The notes beneath the pieces are model-generated. The model searched no databases. It saw only the letters and a program-made list of their open reading frames with translations, and had not been told where the DNA came from. A stretch of 11,991 bases of DNA, from positions 1 to 11,991 of the forward strand of contig JBAXRT010000090.1 of assembly GCA_037131065.1 (NCBI GenBank), in the 5' to 3' direction. This document shows positions 1 through 6,712 of the stretch, in pieces. Position numbers and translations under genes: made by a program. Source of the stretch: JBAXRT01 sp037131065. GTDB lineage: Bacteria; Bacteroidota; Bacteroidia; Bacteroidales; FEN-979. How positions within the stretch are numbered: the first letter of the stretch is position 1; each line of letters opens with the position of its first letter.

Positions 1-1295
1 TCCAGCGATTTTCCCTTGGTCTCGACCAGGTATTTCCTGAAGAAGAAAAAGCTGAGGAATGTGGCGACAGCATAGAAAATGAATACATAGCCCACCCCTA
101 TTACCCCGACCACGATGGGGTAAAGGAATGAAAGAAGGGCATTGAAGAACCAGTGGGAGAATGATCCTATGGCAGAGCCTCTCGCCCGGATGTTGTTTGG
201 AAACATCTCGGATAACAATACCCAGATCACGGCACCCTGGGATGCTGCGAAAAATCCAATAAAACCGATCAGAAGCGCAAGCAGCAGGAATCCGCCGGTA
301 TGGCCCGAAAGAAAGGCAATGGCGAAGACCGTAAGAAATATGGTCATCCCGATGGAGCCGGTAAGAAGAAGGTTTTTCCTGCCCACCTTGTCGATGATTG
401 TCATGGCCACCATGGTAAACAGAAGGTTTGTCATCCCGATGATGACCGTCTGGCCAATGGCCGAACCGGTAGAGAATCCGGCCGATCGGAAGATATCGGT
501 GGCATAATACATGATGATGTTGATACCGGTGAACTGGTTGAACATGCCGACGGCTATCCCGATAAGGACGAGTTTCAGGTAAGGTTTACGGAAGAGGTAG
601 ATGTTTTTGCTCATCACTTCAGTGTTGATCGATTCACGGATCTCCTGAAGGATCCCCTCGGCATCACCGTCGGGATTCACGGCAGCGATGGTTTCCCTTG
701 CCTCATCGATCCTGCCGGTCTTGACAAGCCAGCGAGGACTGCGCCTGACAAAGAAGAGGAGGATGAAGAACACCAGGGCGGGTAGTCCTCCGGCAATGAA
801 CATCCAGCGCCAGTTGTTGCTTCCTGTGTCGAGTAAAAGGTAATCGGAGAAAAAGGCCACAAGAATACCGATCACGATGGCCAGCTGAAAGGTTGCTGTC
901 AGCCTGCCCCGGTACTTGGCGGGGGCGATCTCACTGATATACATGGGGGAGAGGACTGAGGCCCCGCCAATTGCCAGACCTCCGATAAAACGGAAGATCA
1001 CGAAAACGACAAAATCCTGGGCAAACCCCGTTCCAAGGGCAGTTATAAAAAAAAGCACCGCCAGGATCCGGAGCATGTATCGCCTTCCGAAGATATCCCC
1101 AGGTTTCCCGACAAAAAGCGCCCCCAGGATACAACCCAATAGCGCCGAAGTGACTGCCCAGCCCTGCCCGGTCTTATCAAGTCCGAAATATTCTGTAAAA
1201 AAAGGCATCGCCCCATTGATGACTGCCGTATCGAAACCGAAAAGCAGTCCGCCAAGGGCCGCCACAAAGGTGTATTTTAAAAGTGCTTGCTTCAT
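1..1295 (-). CDS. Sugar-porter family MFS transporter, C-terminus cut by window edge
   Basis: Inner-membrane permease of the major facilitator superfamily, sugar porter (XylE/GLUT-like) family, probably a proton-coupled or facilitative monosaccharide carrier. I translated it directly: 431 codons are open from the ATG at 1295 to the window edge. Visible signatures are GGLLFGFDTAVINGA (15-29), the loop 2-3 motif ending GDIFGRR (66-72), the segment FIGGLAIGG with SEIAP (103-125), Q137 where XylE has sugar-binding Q168, NQFTGIN (253-259) at the helix 7 sugar site, DKVGRK (302-307), SEMFP with RARG (362-373), and VETKGKSL at 424-431. That last motif normally lies near the C-terminus, so only a short tail is missing. 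Family members often have QQ where this one has NQ, so the substrate cannot be named. It lies 83 bases after the pepP stop with no TAnnTTTG box between, so co-transcription with pepP is plausible. Family assignment is firm. Confidence 0.95.
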   Translation of the reverse strand, partial: MKQALLKYTFVAALGGLLFGFDTAVINGAMPFFTEYFGLDKTGQGWAVTSALLGCILGALFVGKPGDIFGRRYMLRILAVLFFITALGTGFAQDFVVFVIFRFIGGLAIGGASVLSPMYISEIAPAKYRGRLTATFQLAIVIGILVAFFSDYLLLDTGSNNWRWMFIAGGLPALVFFILLFFVRRSPRWLVKTGRIDEARETIAAVNPDGDAEGILQEIRESINTEVMSKNIYLFRKPYLKLVLIGIAVGMFNQFTGINIIMYYATDIFRSAGFSTGSAIGQTVIIGMTNLLFTMVAMTIIDKVGRKNLLLTGSIGMTIFLTVFAIAFLSGHTGGFLLLALLIGFIGFFAASQGAVIWVLLSEMFPNNIRARGSAIGSFSHWFFNALLSFLYPIVVGVIGVGYVFIFYAVATFLSFFFFRKYLVETKGKSL

Positions 1296-1305
1296 CAGGA
1301 ATTAA

Positions 1306-1379
1306 GTGATTAGGTGATTAGGAAATCGCTGATCTAAAATCGTCAATCGAAAATCAAAAATCCATTAGTCACTCGTCAT
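1306..1379. repeat. Mosaic of 7- and 8-base periodic repeats between pepP and the MFS gene
   Basis: The spacer is almost entirely periodic. GTGATTAG occurs twice in tandem at 1306-1321. From 1324 to 1365 there are six phased 7-base units, each starting RATC (AATCGCT, GATCTAA, AATCGTC, AATCGAA, AATCAAA, AATCCAT). The segment next to the pepP stop (1361-1379) reads on the minus strand TGACGAGTGAC then TAATGG, matching the heptamer array at 3634-3682. Function is unknown. It could shape the mRNA 3' end or be a dispersed repeat remnant. Confidence 0.75.
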
Positions 1380-2710
1380 TATTTCATAAGCCTTTCAATC
1401 TCTGCAACCTCCTTCGGAATGTTCTTCGAAAGGACTTCGCATCCATCTTTCGTTACCAAAACATCATCTTCAATCCTTACCCCGAATCCGCGAAACCCTT
1501 CCGAAAGTACAGTATCATTCGCAGGAATGTAAAGTCCGGGTTCAATGGTGATCACCATTCCGGGTTCAAGGACCTTCGCGGTTTGAACATCATGTACGTC
1601 CAGTCCGATGGGATGTGTTACACCGTGGATAACGTATCTTTTATATCCGGCCTCGGCGAAAAGGCGGTTTGCCAGTGCATCGATTTTTTCATAGGTCATT
1701 CCCGGAGCAACCTGGTCAATCAGCTGCTTTTGTACTTTAAGGACAGTTTCGTAGATCGTTTTCTGTTCTTCAGTGAATTTTCCCGAAACCGGAATGGTCC
1801 TCGTGATATCGGCAGCATAGCCATGGTATTCGGCCCCGACATCCATCACCACGACATCCCCGGCGTTGGCCCTGCAGTTATTATCGTCATAATGCGGGCT
1901 GAGACTGTTCTTTCCGGCGCCGACGATGCTCTGGAAGGAGGTCCGTTCAGCCCCATGGCTGGTAACACCATACTCAACCTCTGCCTGGAGTTCATACTCC
2001 CAGATCCCGGGCTTGCAAACTTTCATCGCTCTTTCAATGCCATCACCGGTCATGCCAATCGAATTCCTGATCAGTTCAATCTCTTCCGCTGATTTCACCT
2101 GACGGAGTTGTCCTACAAGATTCGACGCCCTGGAAATTTTCAGGCCGGGATAGGCCTGCTTCAGACTTTTCTGGATCTCCTTCTCCACGAACATGGGCTT
2201 GTCGTTGAGCCAGTCGTGGAGAAAAGAGAGTCCGGGAGCTGTATAATAAAGGGTTTTGGAACCCTCCAGGGCCTGGTTAAACTTTTTTTTCAGTTCCGTA
2301 TCCGGGATTACGGTATCCGACTTCCCAATAAAATTTTCATGGGGGATCCTCGATCCGGAAAAGGTGTTGCTGCCTTCAAGATAGTAGGACGGGGCAAAGA
2401 GAAGGCTGGTCCACCTCTTCCCATTTAATTCAACACCTTTAGGCACGATCAGCAAGGTGTATCCCGGAGACTCAACACCAGTGAGGTAAAGGAAGTTGAG
2501 ATCCTGGCGGTAGTTCATATATTCATATTCGCTGCTTGCCTCCGGGGCCCTCATTACAAAAACCGATGAAGTATCGAGCGTGGTCACCAATATCTCACGG
2601 CGCTTTGCGTATTCCTCAGCCGAAATGCCTCCCTTCGGACAATCCTGGGCGACCAGGAGTCCTGTGAACGACAGTGAGCAGCCGAGGAACAGTATCAAAC
2701 ACTTTTTCAT
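1379..2710 (-). CDS. pepP: Exported Xaa-Pro aminopeptidase, peptidase family M24B
   Basis: Dinuclear metal aminopeptidase that removes an N-terminal residue before proline. The 443-residue product has a signal peptide (1-22, ending LLVAQ), an N-terminal aminopeptidase P domain (about 28-195) and a C-terminal pita-bread catalytic domain (about 205-435). All five expected metal ligands are present: D290 in VMDVGAEY, D301 in AADITRT, H366 in THPIGLDVHD, E390 in TIEPGLYI and E414 in VRIEDDV. The spacing matches E. coli PepP, and H273 and H373 sit where catalytic histidines are expected. The signal peptide implies a periplasmic or surface enzyme, unlike cytoplasmic E. coli PepP. The ATG at 2710 lies 23 bases after the stop of the preceding gene, so they are probably co-transcribed. 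The stop TAA is followed directly by a repeat. Family is certain; the gene symbol is by analogy. Confidence 0.95.
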   Translation of the reverse strand: MKKCLILFLGCSLSFTGLLVAQDCPKGGISAEEYAKRREILVTTLDTSSVFVMRAPEASSEYEYMNYRQDLNFLYLTGVESPGYTLLIVPKGVELNGKRWTSLLFAPSYYLEGSNTFSGSRIPHENFIGKSDTVIPDTELKKKFNQALEGSKTLYYTAPGLSFLHDWLNDKPMFVEKEIQKSLKQAYPGLKISRASNLVGQLRQVKSAEEIELIRNSIGMTGDGIERAMKVCKPGIWEYELQAEVEYGVTSHGAERTSFQSIVGAGKNSLSPHYDDNNCRANAGDVVVMDVGAEYHGYAADITRTIPVSGKFTEEQKTIYETVLKVQKQLIDQVAPGMTYEKIDALANRLFAEAGYKRYVIHGVTHPIGLDVHDVQTAKVLEPGMVITIEPGLYIPANDTVLSEGFRGFGVRIEDDVLVTKDGCEVLSKNIPKEVAEIERLMK

Positions 2711-2733
2711 ACCGGGCTAGGTTTCAGAACGTG

Positions 2734-3579
2734 CTATTCCACAAGCTTGAAAGAGGTCCTGATCGTCTGGGTCGAAGGGATGGTCATCTTCATCTGTCCG
2801 GTCAGGGCATAGGTCATCTCCTGGTTCGTTGTACTCTCACGGGCCACAAGAATACCAGAAACCGGGTCGATCCAGGCGGCCCCGGTCATCTCACTGGTCC
2901 CTTCAAGGAACATCTCCATGCCCATCTGGACCATTTTGCCGGTTGATTCCGACCTGGCCTGAACCGCAATATTCAGGCATTCATGGCCATCCTTCTTCTC
3001 CTTCAGGAGGAGGGTATATTCACTATAAGTAGTGGTGATGGTGTTTCCCTCGCCTATCTGCACCGTATCGACGTCCACCCTGGTCCACTTTTCCCCGATG
3101 GAAACGAGTTTTCCGGGTAATTTCACGAAGTTCACGGTATAGATGGATGCTACATTCCCGCTTGCCATGCCCTTCTCCCTGGCGACAGAGTCGATCAGTT
3201 GCTTACTGATCTCCTTTCCGTATTTATCCATGACAACCTTCCCCCGTTTGCCGATCAACTCCTTCTGAACAATCGTTGTATCCATCATCGGGTTCTTCAT
3301 CGAGGTGCTCATCTCCTGGTAGGAGGTGATAAAGGTTATATCGCCCCCGGGAGTGACCGATTCGGTTACAAGTTGTAGGAGACTGGTACTGGTTCCGCTC
3401 ATCTTCATCTCCTGCCCGTTCATCTCCTGGACCATATCGTAATTGTAATTGCTCCTGTACTTGTAGGTATCTCCGGCTTTATACCGGAATTCAAGGTCGA
3501 ACTTCTCCTGTGCCACCAGGGAACCGGTAACCAGAATGAACATTGTAATAAAAGTTGATTTTAAAAGAAATGTTTTCAT
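2734..3579 (-). CDS. Exported protein of uncertain family, resembling DUF6263-type proteins
   Basis: A 281-residue protein of unknown function. Residues 1-23 form a typical signal peptide (charged start, hydrophobic core, cleavage near VAQ) with no lipobox cysteine, so the product is probably soluble in the periplasm or outside the cell. The mature part opens with FDLEFRYKAGDTYKYR (27-42) and continues with short alternating stretches that suggest a beta-rich fold. It has no transmembrane helix after the signal and no catalytic motif I recognise. It is rich in methionine, for example QEMNGQEMKM (51-60) and MVQMGMEMFLEG (216-227). A WIDPVSGILV segment (236-245) resembles a repeat-like beta turn. 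The style matches DUF6263-like Bacteroidota proteins, but I recall this from pattern only. It sits between two exported peptidases in the same orientation, so a role around secreted proteolysis is possible but untested. Confidence 0.85.
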   Translation of the reverse strand: MKTFLLKSTFITMFILVTGSLVAQEKFDLEFRYKAGDTYKYRSNYNYDMVQEMNGQEMKMSGTSTSLLQLVTESVTPGGDITFITSYQEMSTSMKNPMMDTTIVQKELIGKRGKVVMDKYGKEISKQLIDSVAREKGMASGNVASIYTVNFVKLPGKLVSIGEKWTRVDVDTVQIGEGNTITTTYSEYTLLLKEKKDGHECLNIAVQARSESTGKMVQMGMEMFLEGTSEMTGAAWIDPVSGILVARESTTNQEMTYALTGQMKMTIPSTQTIRTSFKLVE

Positions 3580-3592
3580 ATGTTGGAATTTT

Positions 3593-3614
3593 GAAATTGG
3601 AAATTAGAAATTGG
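3593..3614. repeat. Three tandem GAAATTR heptamers
   Basis: GAAATTG, GAAATTA and GAAATTG follow one another without gaps, preceded by a degraded copy (GGAATTTT at 3585-3592). They occupy the leader just upstream of the gene that starts at 3579. This is a second 7-base periodic block in the same spacer as the array at 3634-3682, with an AT-rich stretch (3615-3631) between them. Confidence 0.7.
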
Positions 3615-3633
3615 TTATATATAAATAAAAACC

Positions 3634-3682
3634 CATTCGTCACTCGTCACTCGTCATTCGTCACTCGTCACTCGTCACTCCC
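3634..3682. repeat. Heptamer tandem array CAYTCGT overlapping the M28 stop codon
   Basis: Six uninterrupted units read CATTCGT, CACTCGT, CACTCGT, CATTCGT, CACTCGT, CACTCGT on the plus strand, followed by a diverged CACTCCC. On the coding strand the unit is ACGAGTG. It encodes the last residues S-D-E of the M28 peptidase, supplies its TGA stop at 3668-3670 and continues 34 bases beyond. Because 7 is not a multiple of 3, TGA falls in every reading frame within 21 bases. The array is too short and has no spacers, so it is not a CRISPR. Confidence 0.9.
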
Positions 3683-5269
3683 CTCTTTCCCTTTAATCAG
3701 CTTGTATTTTTGGTCATCGTTTGCGATCTTCCATAATGTCAGAAATGCCAGCCTGGACACCCTGGCTGCCTTCTCTGCATCTATCCGGTCGGGGTTATCG
3801 CTCACCTGGTGGTAGTCCTTGTGTATCCCTGCAAAGAAAAACAGGTCCGGGATGTTTTTCCGGTAAAAGGAGTAGTGGTCGCTGCCGCCTCCCATCTGGT
3901 CACCCTTGCTCTCCTCAAGAACCATTCTGACCTTCCGGTTTGCCTTCCTGACGATCTTAACAAGGTCGGGGTTCTGATGTGCTCCGATGATCTCCAGTGA
4001 ATCGGGATAGTTTCGGCTGATCATATCAAGATCGATCATGGCAACCGTATTTCCCAGCGGGAAAAGTGGATTTTTAACATAGGTGGCTGATCCGAGCAGC
4101 CCCTTCTCCTCACCGGCAAATGCCATGAAAATAACACTTCTCCGTGGCTTCTCATCCATTGATGAAAAGGCTTTTGCAAGAGCAAGAACACCGCTCGTAC
4201 CGCTGGCATTATCGTCGGCACCATTGAAAATATAATCGGTATCGGCTTTGTGTTCCTTAATGAAGCCTATGTGGTCGTAATGAGCGCCCACAACAACTGC
4301 CTCCCTGCTGAGAACAGGGTCGCTCCCTTCCATTATTCCGATTACATTCCTGCCGCCAAGAGGCATGGGAACGATGGACGTTTTGAGCATCACAACAAGC
4401 CCCGGAATGGCAAACGAATTTGGCTTAAGACTCTTTTCTATTCCTTCCTGGATCCTTTTTAATGAATCGGCATTGCCGAAAACAGCTTTGATCAGGGCTT
4501 CACCGGCATGAACAACCGGTATTCTTTCACCTGCGTCAGAGCAGGAAACGATCGGCAGCGCGTCTCTGGGCAGTGTTTTCGACAACACCGGCCAGGGAAA
4601 TCCCCGGGGTTTCAGGTTGGTGTAATTCAGCGGACCGGAGATGACCAGCATCCCGGTAGCACCATGTTCTTTGGCCATCCTGATCTTTTCCTTAAGGTTG
4701 GCATATTTTGTACTCTCAGTGCCATCAAACTCTTTTCTTGTTGAATCTGTCTGGCCCGGCTCCTGGCGCATCAAAAGGACGATCTTACCTTTCACGTCCA
4801 TTCCCTGGTAATCATCATACCCGTATTCCGGGGCCGTGATGCCATAGCCAACGAAAACCACAAGTGCCTCCACTGATTTGTCACCGGTGATTTCATATGG
4901 AACGAAATCGCTTTTCAATTTCAGATCCTGTTTCTGATCACCGGTCATCAAGGTCAGAATATTCTCCGGGCCCAGGTCAACATAGCAATAGTCGAGGTCC
5001 TGATAGAAACTTCCCTTAAGGGGTTTCAGTCCGGCTGTGATGAATTGCCTGGAGATGTAGGCGGCGGCAGAATCCAGTCCAGGGCCTGGAGTATTCCTGC
5101 CCATCAGGGAGTCGGAAGCAAGGTAGCCGATGTTCTGTTGCATCAGGTCTGTAGTGATTACACTGTTGGCAGTCCTGACGGCCTTGCGCTGGGCATGGGT
5201 TGCCGATATGAACAGATTCAGGAAGATGATTGATACAAACAGGATTTTTGAGATGGGGGAAAGGGACAT
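3668..5269 (-). CDS. Exported M28 family zinc metallopeptidase with PA domain
   Basis: Co-catalytic zinc exopeptidase, probably an aminopeptidase acting in the periplasm or outside the cell. From the ATG at 5269 the product has 533 residues: signal peptide (1-27, ending ATHAQ), a protease-associated insert (about 130-250, with VGYGITAPEYGYDDY at 140-154 and GKIVLLM at 161-167) and the M28 catalytic domain (about 305-520). The zinc site is complete: H330 and D332 in GAHYDH, D352 in GADDNASG, E387 and E388 in AGEEKGLLGS, D415 in IDLDMIS and H487 in DYHQVSDNPD. The frame stays open upstream to 5341, but that extension runs across a promoter box to the terminator tail and would bury the signal peptide, so I chose the internal start. 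The last codons and stop come from the heptamer array. Natural substrate unknown. Confidence 0.95.
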   Translation of the reverse strand: MSLSPISKILFVSIIFLNLFISATHAQRKAVRTANSVITTDLMQQNIGYLASDSLMGRNTPGPGLDSAAAYISRQFITAGLKPLKGSFYQDLDYCYVDLGPENILTLMTGDQKQDLKLKSDFVPYEITGDKSVEALVVFVGYGITAPEYGYDDYQGMDVKGKIVLLMRQEPGQTDSTRKEFDGTESTKYANLKEKIRMAKEHGATGMLVISGPLNYTNLKPRGFPWPVLSKTLPRDALPIVSCSDAGERIPVVHAGEALIKAVFGNADSLKRIQEGIEKSLKPNSFAIPGLVVMLKTSIVPMPLGGRNVIGIMEGSDPVLSREAVVVGAHYDHIGFIKEHKADTDYIFNGADDNASGTSGVLALAKAFSSMDEKPRRSVIFMAFAGEEKGLLGSATYVKNPLFPLGNTVAMIDLDMISRNYPDSLEIIGAHQNPDLVKIVRKANRKVRMVLEESKGDQMGGGSDHYSFYRKNIPDLFFFAGIHKDYHQVSDNPDRIDAEKAARVSRLAFLTLWKIANDDQKYKLIKGKEGSDE

Positions 5270-5304
5270 AACAGGGTAAATAACGATTACGCGATTATAT
5301 GGTT

Positions 5305-5312
5305 CAAAGGTA
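5305..5312 (-). promoter_or_regulatory. Candidate Bacteroidota -7 box (TACCTTTG) for the M28 gene
   Basis: On the minus strand TACCTTTG matches TAnnTTTG exactly. It lies 35 bases before the chosen M28 start and just after the terminator of the preceding unit, where a new promoter is expected. I see no exact upstream TTTG -33 element; TTTC lies in that general area. Confidence 0.6.
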
Positions 5313-5339
5313 AGAATTTGACAGAAAGAGCATCTTACC

Positions 5340-5373
5340 AAAAAAAAAGCCGGACCTAAATGGGTACCGGCTT
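5340..5373 (-). terminator. Intrinsic terminator after the second skp-like gene
   Basis: Transcribed from the minus strand, AAGCCGG (5373-5367) pairs perfectly with CCGGCTT (5353-5347). A short inner ACC/GGT pairing can extend the stem. It is followed by an unbroken run of T residues to 5340. It begins about 21 bases after the stop codon at 5395 and should end the envelope-assembly transcript. Confidence 0.9.
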
Positions 5374-5394
5374 ACTGATAACATGAAATACTTT

Positions 5395-5913
5395 TTACTG
5401 GATGCCCAGTTTTTTCCTGACGAGGGGCATAACATCTTCTGAAGCCTCCTTGTAAAGGACTACATCCTCGATAGCATTCAGGACAAAGGTAAATTTGTTT
5501 TCCTGGGCAACGACGGAGATTGCGTTCTTGGCCTTCTCGATAAAAGGCTGGAGAAGTTCCTGCTGCCTGGTCTGGAGATCGCTATTGGCTTTCTGGTTGA
5601 AGGCATCCATACGAGCCTGGAGATCCTGTAACTCCTTTTCCTTGGTCTGCTTGATAAGATCCGACATGCCGGCCGATTGTGCCTGGTAATCCATGTACTT
5701 ATTTTCCAGCTCGGCTTTCATGGCGTCCATCTGGTCACTCAGGGTCTGTGAATATTTCTGAAGTTTGATCTTCACAGAATCAATACCCGGCATGGCTGCC
5801 AGTAATGTATTGAAATCAATATATCCTATCTTCACCGTTGTCTGGGCCTGTGATACAAAAGAACAACCAAGCGCCAGGAGAATAACTAAGAAAAACTTAT
5901 TTAACTTTTTCAT
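5395..5913 (-). CDS. Skp/OmpH-family periplasmic chaperone, second copy
   Basis: Periplasmic holdase of the OmpH/Skp family, expected to carry unfolded outer-membrane proteins to BamA. The 172-residue product has a signal peptide (1-23, ending VSQAQ), the family's opening beta strand VKIGYIDFNTLL (27-38), a long charged helical region (about 45-130, coiled-coil tentacle) containing KYMDYQAQS (72-80), and a closing strand FTFVLNAIEDVVLY (141-154). The length is normal for the family. The frame can be read from a TTG at 5919, but the ATG at 5913 gives a standard signal peptide, so I use it. It is paralogous to the gene just upstream, sharing the KxDYQAQS block, but lacks that copy's C-terminal tail. 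It is followed by a strong terminator. Confidence 0.92.
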   Translation of the reverse strand: MKKLNKFFLVILLALGCSFVSQAQTTVKIGYIDFNTLLAAMPGIDSVKIKLQKYSQTLSDQMDAMKAELENKYMDYQAQSAGMSDLIKQTKEKELQDLQARMDAFNQKANSDLQTRQQELLQPFIEKAKNAISVVAQENKFTFVLNAIEDVVLYKEASEDVMPLVRKKLGIQ

Positions 5914-5952
5914 TTTCAATTATTAATGGGTTTATACTATAATTCGGGGGTA

Positions 5953-5960
5953 CAAAAATA
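5953..5960 (-). promoter_or_regulatory. Candidate -7 box (TATTTTTG) before the second skp-like gene
   Basis: TATTTTTG on the minus strand fits TAnnTTTG. It lies 39 bases before the ATG at 5913, in an 81-base spacer. No matching TTTG -33 element is visible and the region is T-rich, so a chance match is possible. If real, it lets the second chaperone be expressed apart from bamA. Confidence 0.4.
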
Positions 5961-5994
5961 GAAAAATTCTTTGATATAGAAAAATGGTGTTATG

Positions 5995-6636
5995 TTATTT
6001 GCGCTCACCCTTGGATGCCGGGGGTTTGGTATCCTGGGTCTTGGTCCCTCCCGATTTTGAATCAGTGGCGCCTTTAGCCCCCCCTCCGGTTTGTTCCTGG
6101 GTCGTTTTTCCCTTCCTTCCTCCAAGGCTTGCGCCAAGTTTGTCAAGGACATCATCGCTGACATCATACTTTGGATTGGCAAACATCATGGTGAGGCTGC
6201 CTCCCTTGTCGAAAATGACCGCATAATTGTTGTTTGTGGCGATCTCCTGGATCGCGTTGTAAACCTTTTCCTGGATGGGTTTCACCAGTTCCTGGCGCTT
6301 TTTGAACAGGTCGCCGTCCTTGCCGAACCGCTGGCGCTGAAGGTTCTTTGCCTCCTTTTCCTTATCCACAATCTCCTGCTCCTTCTTCTTCTTCATATCC
6401 TCGGGAAGAAGGACCGACTGGGCCTGGTAATCCTTATACATCTTATCTACCTCTGCAAATTTGGCTTCAATCTCCTTCTGCCACTGGTTCGACAATTCAT
6501 CCAGTTGCGCCTGTGCTTCGGCAAACTCGGGGATATTGTCCAGGATATACTGGGTGTCAACATAGGCGAACTTCTGCGCCTGCACCGCTATGGCTGTAAA
6601 GATGAACACTGTTGCAAGAATCATTAACTTTTTCAT
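5995..6636 (-). CDS. skp: Skp/OmpH-family periplasmic chaperone with a low-complexity C-terminal tail
   Basis: Chaperone for outer-membrane protein precursors, encoded 99 bases after bamA. Of 213 residues, 1-21 form the signal peptide (ending AVQAQ). FAYVDTQYILDNIPEF (23-38) is the conserved first strand and helix start. Residues about 39-135 are strongly charged and helical (coiled-coil tentacle, with KMYKDYQAQS at 65-74), and YAVIFDKGGSLTMMF (138-152) is the final strand. Residues from about 171 to 213 form a hydrophilic Gly/Lys/Thr/Ser/Gln tail that Skp domains normally lack and that looks disordered. The ATG at 6636 has a clear GGAGGT sequence before it, rare in this phylum. Family assignment is firm; the tail's role is unknown. 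Confidence 0.93.
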   Translation of the reverse strand: MKKLMILATVFIFTAIAVQAQKFAYVDTQYILDNIPEFAEAQAQLDELSNQWQKEIEAKFAEVDKMYKDYQAQSVLLPEDMKKKKEQEIVDKEKEAKNLQRQRFGKDGDLFKKRQELVKPIQEKVYNAIQEIATNNNYAVIFDKGGSLTMMFANPKYDVSDDVLDKLGASLGGRKGKTTQEQTGGGAKGATDSKSGGTKTQDTKPPASKGERK

Positions 6637-6639
6637 ATG

Positions 6640-6645
6640 ACCTCC
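6640..6645 (-). promoter_or_regulatory. skp: Shine-Dalgarno-like GGAGGT before the first skp gene
   Basis: GGAGGT on the minus strand ends three bases before the ATG at 6636. It is close to a perfect anti-SD match, though the spacing is short. Most Bacteroidota genes lack such sites, because their ribosomes largely occlude the 16S tail, and I see no comparable site at most other starts here. It supports the chosen start. Confidence 0.6.
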
Positions 6646-6660
6646 GTCTTTTATATTTTA

Positions 6661-6688
6661 GTCGGCAGTCTGCAGTCGGCAGTCTGCA
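6661..6688. repeat. Four tandem GTCNGCA heptamers (two 14-base repeats)
   Basis: GTCGGCA, GTCTGCA, GTCGGCA and GTCTGCA run without gaps, followed by a decayed GTCATTA. The unit can be read as a perfect 14-base repeat in two copies or a 7-base repeat in four. It lies in the bamA-skp spacer, 15 bases upstream of the GGAGGT site, so it falls in the leader of skp or the intercistronic mRNA. Confidence 0.85.
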
Positions 6689-6712
6689 GTCATTATTCAC
6701 TAGTCCTTTGTT

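Noticed and set aside
142..1305. Several plus-strand open frames of 120-160 codons over the first 1.3 kb
   Set aside because: They are antisense to the MFS permease, which has full family motifs in one unbroken minus-strand frame.
2677..2710. Lipobox in the PepP signal peptide (FLGC at residues 8-11)
   Set aside because: The hydrophobic stretch before it is too short and the -3 position is not canonical; a cleavage after VAQ at 22 fits better.
3634..3682. CRISPR-like array
   Set aside because: Units are 7 bases with no spacers and no cas genes nearby; it is a simple tandem repeat.
5270..5341. Longer N-terminus for the M28 peptidase
   Set aside because: The extra 24 codons span a promoter box and reach the terminator tail, and would precede a normal signal peptide.
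5914..5919. TTG start two codons upstream for the second skp-like gene
   Set aside because: The ATG at 5913 gives a standard MKK signal peptide, and nothing supports the TTG.
6091..6627. A 178-codon open frame on the plus strand, antisense to the first skp gene
   Set aside because: The product is a Leu/Ile-rich mirror of charged coiled-coil codons, with no recognisable domain, and the minus-strand gene is clearly real.
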